A DNA stretch of 64,000 nt from Halapricum desulfuricans (GTDB lineage Archaea > Halobacteriota > Halobacteria > Halobacteriales > Haloarculaceae), in NCBI RefSeq assembly GCF_017094465.1, contig NZ_CP064791.1, forward strand, positions 186,001-250,000. Direction: 5' to 3'. Below the pieces are notes generated by a model. That model searched no databases, was not told where the DNA came from, and saw nothing but the letters and a program-made list of their open reading frames with translations. How positions within the stretch are numbered: the first letter of the stretch is position 1; each line of letters starts with the position of its first letter. Shown here one piece after another: positions 8,010 through 16,450 of the stretch. A program made the position numbers and the translations under genes.

Positions 8010-9695
8010 ATGAATGAGGATAAAGCTGAAATCGACTTGATAGAGCCTCCTACCGTCGTTTCTGAAGTTGATAAGGATAAATTCCTGTTCTATCTCGCTG
8101 GTCAAGTACCAGTCGCAGTGAGTCAGTTTGCAGAGGACTGCACAGAAAGCGAGCCAGAAGTCAAAAACACTCTCAGCTCTCGCTTCCAGAACGAGATCAA
8201 GCTTGACCACACTGGTTTTCTCACGTTGACCGATGCAGCGAGGAGCAACATTCTGTCGTTCGCTAACCCACTCATCTCAGATGCTGTTGCTGCACAGAAG
8301 CGCGGGAAATCGATCGTAGAAGACGGGGACTACAAAGATGCGATAGAACACTACCGACATGCTGAATCACTATTTTCGGAAGCAGAAAGCCGTCTGGGAG
8401 CGGTTGGTGATGTTCCGGAGAAGTTGACTCGTCGCCTTGAGAGCGTCCGCGATACGCATGATAGTATCCAGAAGAAGGCAGTGAATGATGTTCTCACTCA
8501 TCGGAAGTTCGTTGGTGAGCAACACGAAGAGAAAGGCGATGATGCGATGCACAACAATGAGTTTGCCGAAGCTGTGGATGAGTTCGAAGATGCCGTGGAC
8601 GCCTTCAAGGAGGCGAAAGCAGCGGTTGAAAAATATCATTCGCAACTTCTCAGCCCTGATAGTTCGGGTCTTGATCAATCACCAATTGAGAGCCGGATCG
8701 ACGGATTAAGGCGAAAACTCGAAGCGGCGAAAGACAGAGTTGAGATCGACCTGGATCCAGATACATCGTCGTCGCAGAAAGAGGACAAGGCACAATCAGA
8801 GAATACCGAATCGCAGTCGGGTACTGAAGAAGAGAGTACCGAACTTTCTAATGCCGAAGCCGTGGCTGATAACGATTCTGCGGTCCCTTCTGCCGACAAT
8901 CAGTCCCGGGCTGAATTGATCTCAGAGTTGCAGGAGCTTGATCAAGAGTGGTCCAAGATAGACCGGAAATTGTTATACTCAATAAGTGATTATCACCCAG
9001 ACGACTTCGAAGAAGAGTTCGGGAGTGTAGATGCAGCACTCATCGAAGCTGGAGTGATAGACGAGCCTGGTGAAGACAAAGAAAGCGATAATCACTCTGA
9101 AAGCACTTCGGCGGAGACAGACGATGAGTTCGAACAGGCTCTCGTTGATGCGGGAGTGATAGACGAGCCTGGTGAAGGTAAAGAGACCGAAACGACTTCA
9201 CAGGAGTCGAATTCTACGGGTGATAGTCCCGATCCGGACGATTTCGCGGCAATTTCCGATATGCAGCCAAACAAGCGGTTCAGTGGGGAACTCGCAATTA
9301 AATTGGAAAGCGAATCGTATGCCGGCGCGAAGAAAGACGCAGCGTTTGAGGTAACCGACGCGTCCGGAGAAACTGTCCGGCTCGATTTCTGGTCGAAACA
9401 CGGGCTGGACATTCCGGAGTCAACCGGAACGTGGTACGTGATGAAGGAGCTTCGATTGCAGCAATGGGAAAAAGACGGGGAAACGAATCGAAATCTCTCG
9501 AGCAGTCGTGATACGCAGTGGCGGCAGATTGGCAATGACGACTCAACGGGCTCCCGGAATAGCGAGGATGATCAAGCAAAAGCAACTGGGACGGCTTCAC
9601 AGTCAGAATCAGCAACAGAAACTCAAGAAGCCTCTGATGAATCTGGTGGGATGCTTGGTTCGATCGTCTCCGAATTTGACGACGACCTCGTATAG
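8010..9695 (+). CDS. Multidomain protein: helical repeats, HNH-associated repeats, OB-like domain
   Basis: 561 residues. Residues 1-90 may be a winged helix. About 95-245 are paired amphipathic helices of TPR-like spacing (two units of KGDDA or RGKSI type followed by FAEAVDEFEDA and YKDAIEHYRHA). An acidic linker follows. Residues 296-347 match the homing-endonuclease-associated (HNH) repeat pattern: ELISELQEL, a Tyr/His core, then EEFGSVDAALIEAGVID. A shortened second copy ends at about 390 (FEQALVDAGVIDEPGE). Residues 405-510 look like an OB fold (VTDASGETVRLDFWSKHG, then WYVMKELRLQQW). No HNH nuclease motif is present. It may be a DNA-binding scaffold of the island; function unknown. Confidence 0.75.
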   Translation: MNEDKAEIDLIEPPTVVSEVDKDKFLFYLAGQVPVAVSQFAEDCTESEPEVKNTLSSRFQNEIKLDHTGFLTLTDAARSNILSFANPLISDAVAAQKRGKSIVEDGDYKDAIEHYRHAESLFSEAESRLGAVGDVPEKLTRRLESVRDTHDSIQKKAVNDVLTHRKFVGEQHEEKGDDAMHNNEFAEAVDEFEDAVDAFKEAKAAVEKYHSQLLSPDSSGLDQSPIESRIDGLRRKLEAAKDRVEIDLDPDTSSSQKEDKAQSENTESQSGTEEESTELSNAEAVADNDSAVPSADNQSRAELISELQELDQEWSKIDRKLLYSISDYHPDDFEEEFGSVDAALIEAGVIDEPGEDKESDNHSESTSAETDDEFEQALVDAGVIDEPGEGKETETTSQESNSTGDSPDPDDFAAISDMQPNKRFSGELAIKLESESYAGAKKDAAFEVTDASGETVRLDFWSKHGLDIPESTGTWYVMKELRLQQWEKDGETNRNLSSSRDTQWRQIGNDDSTGSRNSEDDQAKATGTASQSESATETQEASDESGGMLGSIVSEFDDDLV

Positions 9696-10022
9696 CAGCC
9701 TACGTAGTGGTTCACGATATCTTAGATCTTGAGGCGCGCGCCAGATTCACTAGCTTCGAGAAGGGCCAACGATCGCCTGAAAATATAGCTTCCACTCACC
9801 TTGCTACACTCGTCATCTGTATTCAGCGTCCGTTTGTATGCTTCCTCGACATTTTCAACAGACCCGGCCATCACAGAAGGCACGACGACAGCGGCCCGCA
9901 TCCATAGTATGGATGAACTCCAGAACCAACGAGTAATTCTGAACGCCCTCGAAATCAGAAAACAGCAGGTACAGACGCTGCGTGGCGCGAAACCGTTGGC
10001 TCATAATCGTGCATACTGTGGA
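9696..10022. other. Intergenic island edge, no convincing gene
   Basis: This stretch holds no recognised gene. One minus-strand frame of 59 codons (9722-9901) is open, but it has no recognisable motif or promoter and I do not call it. Base composition shifts here from the lower-GC island toward the tRNA-containing core. Confidence 0.5.
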
Positions 10023-10097
10023 TGGGCCCTGCCGGATTTGAACCAGCGCTCAATCGGTTATGAGCCGATCGCTTTAACCGGACTAAGCTAAGGGCCC
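10023..10097 (-). tRNA. tRNA-Ile2 or tRNA-Met (CAT anticodon)
   Basis: On the minus strand the 7-bp acceptor stem is GGGCCCT/AGGGCCC. The anticodon arm is ATCGG-CTCATAA-CCGAT and the T arm is GCTGG-TTCAAAT-CCGGC, with discriminator A. The anticodon is CAT. The GGGCCC acceptor start is more like archaeal tRNA-Ile2 (agmatidine-modified C34) than elongator Met, but I cannot settle that by eye. Its 3' end faces the accessory island. Confidence 0.88.
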
Positions 10098-10412
10098 TCG
10101 CTCGCGTTTTCTCGATGGGGCGACTAAACTGTACCGTCTTCTGCCGTTGGCCCTTGGGAGTTCTGAACGAACACGCCGTCCCGAGATCTGTTCGCTGTGA
10201 GTTTGACCGAACGAGAAGCCCCGTCCCGAGAACTGCGAGCAGTTCTCGTGGGCCGAAAAATCGCTCCGCGATTTGACGCCGCCGCCAGGACTCGAACCGA
10301 TGCAAGACGGTCCGGGTCGCTCGCTTACGCTCGCTTCCCGGACTGCGACTTCCGTGTCCGAGTCCTGCGAATCTCGTCCGCATCGCTCACCGTCTTGTTC
10401 GCGATAGAAGGA
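10098..10412. other. Inter-tRNA spacer with attachment-site scar
   Basis: This 315-nt spacer between two minus-strand tRNAs has no gene. It holds a copy of the tRNA-Asn 3' end at 10275-10298. It also holds short hairpins: CGAGAACTG/CAGTTCTCG around 10222-10246 and AAATCG/CGATTT around 10258-10274. It looks like the residue of one or more integration events. Confidence 0.55.
10275..10298 (-). repeat. 24-bp direct repeat of tRNA-Asn 3' end (att-like)
   Basis: Positions 10275-10298 repeat 10411-10434 exactly over 24 bp. The shared block is the T-loop, the 3' T stem and the 3' acceptor strand of tRNA-Asn plus two flanking bases. Upstream of the T-loop the copy stops matching, so it is not a second tRNA. 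Tyrosine-recombinase elements that integrate in tRNA 3' ends leave this kind of scar. Confidence 0.75.
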
Positions 10413-10485
10413 CGCCGCCGCCAGGACTCGAACCTGGGACAACCACGTTAACAGCGTGGTGCTCTACCATCTGAGCTACGGCGGC
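10413..10485 (-). tRNA. tRNA-Asn (GTT)
   Basis: On the minus strand the acceptor GCCGCCG pairs with CGGCGGC and the discriminator is G. The anticodon stem CACGC/GCGTG-type helix encloses TGTTAAC with anticodon GTT. The T arm is CCAGG-TTCGAGT-CCTGG. All arms pair well, so it is an intact gene. Its 3' half is duplicated at 10275-10298. Confidence 0.95.
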
Positions 10486-10583
10486 CCGTTGTTACACTCT
10501 CAGGTAGTTGGAGTTATTTGATAGGGCTTTCGCTTCGCCAGTGCATCGACACGCTTTCACGTACTTGCCGGCATCCTTCTGCT

Positions 10584-11984
10584 ATGAGCGACGAGTTCGA
10601 CGCCGTCGTCTCGACGGTTCGCGAGCGGGTCGAGCCCGACCGCGAGGAACGCCGGCGACTCCGGGATGCCGTCGCGGAGCTGACCGACCGCATCGAAGCC
10701 GCAATCGAGGAACTGCCTGTCGAAGCGGACGTGATCCAGGTCGGCTCGACAGCCCGCGGGACCTGGATCGCCGGCGATCGCGACGTGGACCTGTTCGTGC
10801 GCTTCCCGCCGGATCTCCCTCGTGAACAGCTCGAGGAGTACGGACTCCAGGTTGGACACGAAGTCCTGCCCGGCGGTCGTGAGGAATACGCCGAACACCC
10901 GTACGTCGTCGGCGAGTTTGCGGGATTCGACGTCGATCTCGTCCCCTGCTACGACGTGTCCGGCGCGACCGCGATCCAGTCGGCGGTCGATCGCACGCCG
11001 TTTCACACCGAGTACCTGACCGAACGACTCGACGCCGATCTCGCCAGCGAGGTCCGGGTCTGCAAGCAGTTTCTCACTGGTATCGGCGTCTACGGTAGCG
11101 ACCTGCGAACACGCGGGTTCTCGGGCTATCTGACCGAGCTGTTGATCCTCGAATACGGCGGTTTCCGGTCGTTCGTCGAGACTGCTGCGAACTGGCTCCC
11201 CCCTGTCGAGTTCGATCCCGAAGGTCACCGCGAGCGCGAGACGGCGTCGCCGTCCCGGGAGAGAGGCGGCGCTTCTGACCGCCCGTTCGACGATCCACTG
11301 GTGGTGATCGACCCAACCGATCCCGAGCGTAACGTGGCCGCGGTCTGCAGCGAAGAGAGTGTCGCCCGCCTCCAGCATTACGCCCGCGAACTGGTCGCCG
11401 ACCCCCGAGTCGAGCTCTTTGAGCAGTCCGAGCCGGAACCTGTCGATCCCGACACCGTTCTCGACGCGTTCGAGCGGCGAGGGACCACGCCCGCGACAGT
11501 CGGCTTCGAAACCCCGGATCTCGTCGAGGACGACCTCTATCCGCAACTGGAGAAGACCAGGGGCGGTATCGTCGGGCTGCTCGAACGCCACGGGTTCGAC
11601 ATCCTCCGATCGACGACTATCGCTGACGAGGATCGAGCGGTCGTTCTCGCGGAGCTTGCGGTCGCCGAACGGCCGGCCATCCAGCGCCACGAGGGGCCAC
11701 CGGTCCACGTCCGCGAACACGCCGAGAGCTTCTTCGAGCGATACGACGGGACGGCGGCTGCCGGACCGTTCCTCGATGGGGATCGCTACGTCGTCGAGCG
11801 CGAGCGCCAGTTCCGGACCGCCGCGGCGTTGCTCGAAAGCGACGAGCTCTTCGACGTGGGTCTCGGCACGACGATCGAGCGCCAGCTCCGGGAGTCGTAT
11901 ACCGTCCGCGTCGGCTCGGATGTCGCGGTGCTGGCCGAACGATTCGGCACCGAGCTGGCGCAGTATCTTGATCCGGCACCCTGA
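10584..11984 (+). CDS. cca: CCA tRNA nucleotidyltransferase, archaeal class I
   Basis: 466 residues, normal for the archaeal enzyme that adds or repairs the 3' CCA of tRNAs using CTP and ATP. The nucleotidyltransferase signature is clear near residues 50-65 (GSTARGTWIAGDRDVDLFV), with the two metal-binding Asp residues and a third acidic residue in FAGFDVDLVP. The region KQFLTGIGVYGSDLRTRGFSGYLTELLI matches the central helical domain. I start at MSDEF (10584) because the longer frame adds 22 unlikely residues across the promoter. It stands next to the tRNA genes, but no shared transcript is evident because the tRNAs lie on the other strand. Confidence 0.95.
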   Translation: MSDEFDAVVSTVRERVEPDREERRRLRDAVAELTDRIEAAIEELPVEADVIQVGSTARGTWIAGDRDVDLFVRFPPDLPREQLEEYGLQVGHEVLPGGREEYAEHPYVVGEFAGFDVDLVPCYDVSGATAIQSAVDRTPFHTEYLTERLDADLASEVRVCKQFLTGIGVYGSDLRTRGFSGYLTELLILEYGGFRSFVETAANWLPPVEFDPEGHRERETASPSRERGGASDRPFDDPLVVIDPTDPERNVAAVCSEESVARLQHYARELVADPRVELFEQSEPEPVDPDTVLDAFERRGTTPATVGFETPDLVEDDLYPQLEKTRGGIVGLLERHGFDILRSTTIADEDRAVVLAELAVAERPAIQRHEGPPVHVREHAESFFERYDGTAAAGPFLDGDRYVVERERQFRTAAALLESDELFDVGLGTTIERQLRESYTVRVGSDVAVLAERFGTELAQYLDPAP

Positions 11985-11995
11985 CCACCCTCGAA

Positions 11996-13021
11996 TCAGT
12001 CGTCGTCAGAATCGATCGACGGGAATCCCTGCTCTTTGAGGTTCGCGATGACCGAGCGCCCGTTGTCGTTGACCGACCACTCACGTGTGGGTGGTTCGTG
12101 ACCGTCGAACACCTCGTGGACCATCTTGACGCCGTCCGAGAGTGTCTCCAGTCCGTAGCCCCCTTCGAGGACGAACCCCAGGCCTGCATCGATCTGCTCG
12201 GTCAGCTCCCACAGGAAGTCCGTCATCAGCCCGTACCCGTCTGTGGTGACGACCATGCGGGAGATCGGGTCGTGCTCGTGGGCGTCGAACCCGGCACTGA
12301 CCAACAACAGATCGGGATCGAACGCTTCCAGCGACGGGCCGACTACTTCTTCGAGTGCGGCCATGTACTCGGCGTCGCCACAGCCGGCCGGGAACGGGGC
12401 GTTCAGCGTGGTCAACTCGGCGTCGCCCTCGCCGGTCTCGCCGATGCCGCCGGTGCCGGGGTACAGTCCCTCTTCGTGAAACGACACGTAGAACACGTCT
12501 TCGCGGTCGTAGAACATGTCTTGCGTGCCGTTACCGTGGTGGACGTCCCAGTCCAGGATCGCCACGCGATCGGCCAGATCCCGATCGATGACGTGCTGGG
12601 CGGCGACTGCGGCGTTGTTGATGAAGCAAAACCCCATCGCGTCGTCCTCGACGGCGTGGTGGCCCGGTGGTCGACCGAGCGCGAACGGCACTTCGTTGCC
12701 GCTGGTACTGTCGAGCGCCGCTTTCGCGGCCCACTGAGCCAGTCCCGCGCTCGCCATCACGGCGTCCCAGGTCGCCTCGACGGCGACGGTGTCGGCGTCC
12801 CAGTTGCCGCCTCCCTCCTCGCAGAACTCGTGTACGTCGCTGACGTAGTCGGCGTCGTGGACGGTCGACACGTCGGACTCGGTGGCCGAGTCGGGCGCGA
12901 CGTATTCGACGTTGTCACACTCCGATAGCGTCTCTCGGATCGCCCGAAGGCGGTCGGGACTCTCCGGGTGGCGGGCGCCGGTGTCGTGTTCGAGGCAGAT
13001 CTCGCGGTAGCCAAACCTCAT
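11996..13021 (-). CDS. Histone deacetylase family (class II-like/AcuC) hydrolase
   Basis: 341 residues with the zinc deacetylase core: RPPGHHA near residue 122, ILDWDVHHGNGTQ near 155, SAGFDAHEHDP near 245 and a C-terminal LEGGYGLETL. The tandem His pair and the Asp/His/Asp zinc ligands are all present, so an active amidohydrolase is expected. Substrates in archaea are unsettled: acetylated proteins, acetylpolyamines or other acyl amides. Its ATG overlaps the stop of the histone gene by 4 nt (ATGA), so the two are probably translated together. It is the last gene of the rpa2-like/lipoprotein/histone run. Confidence 0.93.
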   Translation of the reverse strand: MRFGYREICLEHDTGARHPESPDRLRAIRETLSECDNVEYVAPDSATESDVSTVHDADYVSDVHEFCEEGGGNWDADTVAVEATWDAVMASAGLAQWAAKAALDSTSGNEVPFALGRPPGHHAVEDDAMGFCFINNAAVAAQHVIDRDLADRVAILDWDVHHGNGTQDMFYDREDVFYVSFHEEGLYPGTGGIGETGEGDAELTTLNAPFPAGCGDAEYMAALEEVVGPSLEAFDPDLLLVSAGFDAHEHDPISRMVVTTDGYGLMTDFLWELTEQIDAGLGFVLEGGYGLETLSDGVKMVHEVFDGHEPPTREWSVNDNGRSVIANLKEQGFPSIDSDDD

Positions 13022-13455
13022 TCAAAGTAGGGCCCGAGTTCGTCGTATAGTTCAATGTCCTCTCCCTTAACAGTACGCCGTCCGGCATGACGTGCCAGCA
13101 TCGCCGCGGCCGCCGCGACGGTGTCGGCCTCCGCTTCGAGCAGGGACGCCAGTGCGATCCGCGCGTCCATCGACACGCGGTAGTCCTTGATGTCGAGCCG
13201 CGCGATCCGGTCGACGGGCGCGATCGGCAACTCCAGAGCGTCCGGGTCGGGGACGGTCTCGACGCCGAAGTCCTCCGGCATCAGGGTCTTTCGGCCGTCC
13301 CCCGTCGCGCGCTCGGCCGCCCCGACTGCACGCTCGGCACCCTGTTCCTGTATCCGGCGAGTTAGCGCTTCAGTCGCCTCGGAACTCACGCGCAGGTTCC
13401 CGGCGTTGCGACGGATGATCGTATCCACCGGGGCGAACGGTAGCTCGACGCTCAT
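13018..13455 (-). CDS. Archaeal histone, tandem two-fold (doublet) type
   Basis: 145 residues from MSVELPFAPVD (13455); the longer frame start at 13542 adds a non-histone leader. Two histone folds are fused head to tail. Fold 1 is at about 5-65 (LPFAPVDTIIRRN). Fold 2 is at about 75-140 (LPIAPVDRIARLDIKDYRVS, then RTVKGEDIELYDEL). Haloarchaeal histones are this acidic doublet form, which makes a pseudo-dimer. Whether it packages the chromosome or acts more like a regulator is debated for halophiles. It lies between RPA and a deacetylase-family enzyme, with ATGA coupling to the latter. Confidence 0.93.
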   Translation of the reverse strand: MSVELPFAPVDTIIRRNAGNLRVSSEATEALTRRIQEQGAERAVGAAERATGDGRKTLMPEDFGVETVPDPDALELPIAPVDRIARLDIKDYRVSMDARIALASLLEAEADTVAAAAAMLARHAGRRTVKGEDIELYDELGPYFE

Positions 13456-13582
13456 ACGCCATGTCGGGGCCGATGCGGGCTTAAGGGTTTCCCGTCCGCG
13501 CTCCTCGCAGGTCGCCGACCCCTCTCTGCCGAGCGGTGCCACGCAGCCGTCCTATTGTCAACCCACCACAACGAACGAGTTG

Positions 13583-14083
13583 TCACGGTGACGTGACGTT
13601 GTCGAGAAACCACTCCGCCTGTCCTTCGGAATCGAATCTGTGGACGCGGACGCCGGAAACGGACGCCTCGTCGTACGGGCCGACGATATCGACCGTCGCT
13701 CCGATGTTCGTCGTTTCGACGTCGTCGAACGACCGTCGTTCCCAGCTGTCCCGGCCGGCCATCCGACCTTTGACAGTGAATTCGGCCGGATCGCTGTCCC
13801 ACTCGCCGTAGATCAGTGCGCTGTTGATATCGTTCCATTCGAGGGCCTCGTCGCCTTCGTGACGGCTCCCGGCAACTTCGAAACCGGGCAGGCTGTACCT
13901 GTCGTCGTGGACGACCGTCCCGTTACGTTCGATCTGTATCTCCACGTCGGCGCTTCCCGGCCAGCCGTTGTTGGCGCGAACGAACCAGAGCCTGTGTTCT
14001 CGCCCCGTGATTCGGTCGATGCATCCCGAACCGCCGATCACTGCCGCCCCACCGACGGCTGTAAGAAACGAACGGCGGTTCAT
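13583..14083 (-). CDS. Predicted Tat lipoprotein, unknown function
   Basis: 166 residues. The N-terminus MNRRSFLTAVGGAAVIGGSGC has the twin Arg, a hydrophobic stretch and a lipobox Cys at 21, so it should be exported folded and lipid-anchored outside the cell. The mature part is beta-rich and acidic, without a family I recognise. It starts 4 nt after the RPA stop, so it is probably on the RPA transcript despite an unrelated cellular location. Confidence 0.82.
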   Translation of the reverse strand: MNRRSFLTAVGGAAVIGGSGCIDRITGREHRLWFVRANNGWPGSADVEIQIERNGTVVHDDRYSLPGFEVAGSRHEGDEALEWNDINSALIYGEWDSDPAEFTVKGRMAGRDSWERRSFDDVETTNIGATVDIVGPYDEASVSGVRVHRFDSEGQAEWFLDNVTSP

Positions 14084-14087
14084 CGGT

Positions 14088-15515
14088 TTACAACAGTTCT
14101 TCAGCCTCGACCCGGTCGGCCCGGCGCTGGCCGCGCACGGTGACCTGCTGGCCGAGTTCGACGCGCTCGTCGGTCTCGACGCTGATCGTCTCCTCGCCGT
14201 CGTCGACGATCACCGGGTCGCCCGTCTGGACGACCGTCCCCGTCACTTCTATCTGCTCGCCGCCCGCGCTGTCGCTGTTGTCACCGCTGGCGCCCGCTGG
14301 CTCGCTTCCGTCGTCGTCCCCGCGGTCGTCCGCGAACGCGTCGAGGCCAGTCGACGATTCGCTGTTTGCACTCTCGCTGTCTCCGTTTCTCGCCGCTCCC
14401 GCACCGGACCCGTCCTCCAGTACGACCACCGTCGACCCCCATCCTGCCGAGGCCTCCAGATCGTCCTGCCAGCCGTCCTGGATCTCGGCGTCGGCGACGA
14501 ACACCTCGTCGCCCGGCCCCAGGTCGGTGTCGGCTTTCTCGCCCCACAGCGCCACGCGGATGTCCCCGGTGTCGTCCTGGATCCGGACGTTTCGGACCTG
14601 CCCCTCGCTGCCGTCGTCCCGATCGAACGTCCGTTTCGGATCGACCGACCGGACGACTCCGCCCAGATCGACCGTCTGCTCGAGTTCGACGCCGTCGATC
14701 GGATCCGTCTCGGGACTGAAGTCGATGCTGTCGTCGACCTCCTCGACGGCGCCGCGGTCGCCGACGTGTAATTCGAGGCTCCCGTCGCGCTCGCGGACGT
14801 AGCCGTCGACGACCTCGACGGGCGTGCCGGCGTCCAACTGCTCGGCGCGGTCGGCCCGGTCGTCCCACAGCGTCACGCGGATTCGCCCGGACTCGTCGCC
14901 AAGCGTGAGGTTCGCGACCCGGCCCTCGCTGCCGTCGTCCCGATCGAACGTGCGGATCGATTCGGTCCCGAGGACGATCCCCTGGACGTTCACGTCTGAT
15001 TGGCCCATCGACAGCGAGTCGATGTCGGTCCGCCCGTCGAGGTCGACGTCAATCTCGGCGTCGTCGTCCGGTTCGGCCTTCTCGACGCTGACCTCCAGCC
15101 CGTTGTAGCCGTCCTTCGGGCGGCCCTTGATCCGCAGGACCTGCCCCGCTTCGAGCGTGCCGTCGTCGATCGAGACGGCCTGTTCGTCCCAGAACGCCAG
15201 TCGCACCTGCCCCGTCTCGTCGGCGGCCTCGACGTTGATGACGTGGCCGTCCTCGTCCTCGCCATCGCGTTCGAACGTGCGCAGTTCCCCGATCGAGGTC
15301 ACCTTCGCGAGGAACTTCACCTCGTCCATGCCGGTCTCGATGTCGGCGATGGCGTTGACCTCGTTCTCGCTGAGTTCGTGGGCGATCAGCATCGCGGCCG
15401 TCTCCTCGTCCGCGAGCCCCCCCATCTGTTCGACCTTCTCCTCGACGGCCTCCCGGAACTTTTCCTCGGAGACATCGGCTTCGAGATCCGCGTAGACGTC
15501 CTCGATCGCACCCAT
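14088..15515 (-). CDS. rpa2: Replication protein A, multi-OB single-strand DNA-binding protein (RPA2-like)
   Basis: 475 residues with an N-terminal helical domain and four OB-like units, at about 66-150, 168-255, 275-365 and 425-475. The units share the pattern RTF(E/D)RD...(D/E)E(S/T)G.(I/V)R(V/L).(F/L)W. No zinc finger is visible. It would coat single-stranded DNA during replication and repair. Four OB folds and the adjacent histone and deacetylase genes fit the haloarchaeal RPA2 locus as I remember it, hence the symbol; RPA1 is the main alternative. A Ser/Asp/Gly-rich linker separates OB3 and OB4. Confidence 0.9.
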   Translation of the reverse strand: MGAIEDVYADLEADVSEEKFREAVEEKVEQMGGLADEETAAMLIAHELSENEVNAIADIETGMDEVKFLAKVTSIGELRTFERDGEDEDGHVINVEAADETGQVRLAFWDEQAVSIDDGTLEAGQVLRIKGRPKDGYNGLEVSVEKAEPDDDAEIDVDLDGRTDIDSLSMGQSDVNVQGIVLGTESIRTFDRDDGSEGRVANLTLGDESGRIRVTLWDDRADRAEQLDAGTPVEVVDGYVRERDGSLELHVGDRGAVEEVDDSIDFSPETDPIDGVELEQTVDLGGVVRSVDPKRTFDRDDGSEGQVRNVRIQDDTGDIRVALWGEKADTDLGPGDEVFVADAEIQDGWQDDLEASAGWGSTVVVLEDGSGAGAARNGDSESANSESSTGLDAFADDRGDDDGSEPAGASGDNSDSAGGEQIEVTGTVVQTGDPVIVDDGEETISVETDERVELGQQVTVRGQRRADRVEAEELL

Positions 15516-15588
15516 AGCTAGCCGTGATCACGGCTGGATCGCGTTTAAAGAATGCGGTCGCTACGTCCACCGGCTCCGAGAGTGTGTC

Positions 15589-16047
15589 TTAGCGATGGAC
15601 GTCGGCGACGGTTTCCAGGTCGCCCTCGCCGTGCTCGACGACGATACGGTCCGGAAGCGTCCCCTCGAAACCGATGGTCGCCGTGTACTCGACACGTCCG
15701 AGACACTGCACACAAACGTCGCCCGTCGGTTTCGTCCCGACGGTTACCGTCACTGTACCCGTCCCGGTGGCGTCGTCCACAGCCGCGAGAGTCGCCTCCT
15801 GACAGGGGTTGGCGGCGCCGATCGCCCCGTCGACGGCGATCTCCGTTCTCTCCGTGTCGAAGGAGACGCTCGCCGTTTCGTCGGGCCCGCCACAGCCCGC
15901 CTCTGTCGTCGTGATCGATCGGGAGCCGACCGAGGCAGATTCCGTATCTGTCTCCGTCGGACCAGTGGCTCCGCTCGCACCGCCACAGCCGGCCAGGCCG
16001 ATCGCCGCCGTGACCCCGAAGCTGGCCAGGAGCGTCCGTCTATCCAT
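15589..16047 (-). CDS. Predicted Tat lipoprotein, unknown function
   Basis: 152 residues from MDRRTLLASFG. It has the twin Arg, a hydrophobic core and a lipobox Cys in GLAGC at about residue 21. The mature chain has a Thr/Ser/Glu-rich spacer, then about 95 residues with several Cys (AGCGGP, ANPCQEA, VCVQCLG) that may form disulfides or bind metal. I do not recognise the family. It lies upstream of the RPA operon on the same strand, 73 nt away. Confidence 0.78.
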   Translation of the reverse strand: MDRRTLLASFGVTAAIGLAGCGGASGATGPTETDTESASVGSRSITTTEAGCGGPDETASVSFDTERTEIAVDGAIGAANPCQEATLAAVDDATGTGTVTVTVGTKPTGDVCVQCLGRVEYTATIGFEGTLPDRIVVEHGEGDLETVADVHR

Positions 16048-16183
16048 GGTTCGTGGTTCGTTGGCCACACAAAAACCCGTACCGGAGCGTCAAACGGTCC
16101 TTTGACTCTGTCGCTGGCACGCTGTGTCGTGGCGATGGTCGAACCGTAACCCCTTTAGTCGCCACCTGGGTATGAGTAGATGC

Positions 16184-16256
16184 GTCCGGGTAGGGTAGTG
16201 GACTATCCTCTTGGCTTGCGGAGCCAGGGACCGGAGTTCAAATCTCCGTCCGGACG
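16184..16256 (+). tRNA. tRNA-Arg (GCG)
   Basis: The acceptor GTCCGGG pairs with TCCGGAC (one G-T), discriminator G. The D stem is GGGT/ATCC, the anticodon arm TTGGC-TTGCGGA-GCCAG with anticodon GCG, and the T arm CGGAG-TTCAAAT-CTCCG. A T run follows directly at 16257-16260 and may terminate transcription. Confidence 0.93.
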
Positions 16257-16450
16257 TTTTCTATTCCACAAGACGACGAGCGACAGCGAGACGACCGCGT
16301 CGACGAAACTCCGCGAGGCGATCTGAGCAGACGAGAAAGACGCAGCGAAGCGGGTGTTTCTCGACGAGTTTAAATTCTCTTCCAAGCGTCTGCCACAAAA
16401 CCGCGACCGGTCCACGAAAGCCCCATTGGCGTCGACATCGAACTCGGCGT

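Noticed and set aside
9722-9901. 59-codon minus-strand frame at the island edge
   Set aside because: No motif and no promoter in support; below what I can call a gene.
1-10022. Integrase or transposase of the left island
   Set aside because: None of the gene products in the visible part shows recombinase motifs; any integrase would be beyond the left edge.
10557-11720. 387-codon minus-strand frame
   Set aside because: Antisense shadow of cca, produced by high third-position GC; no recognisable domain.
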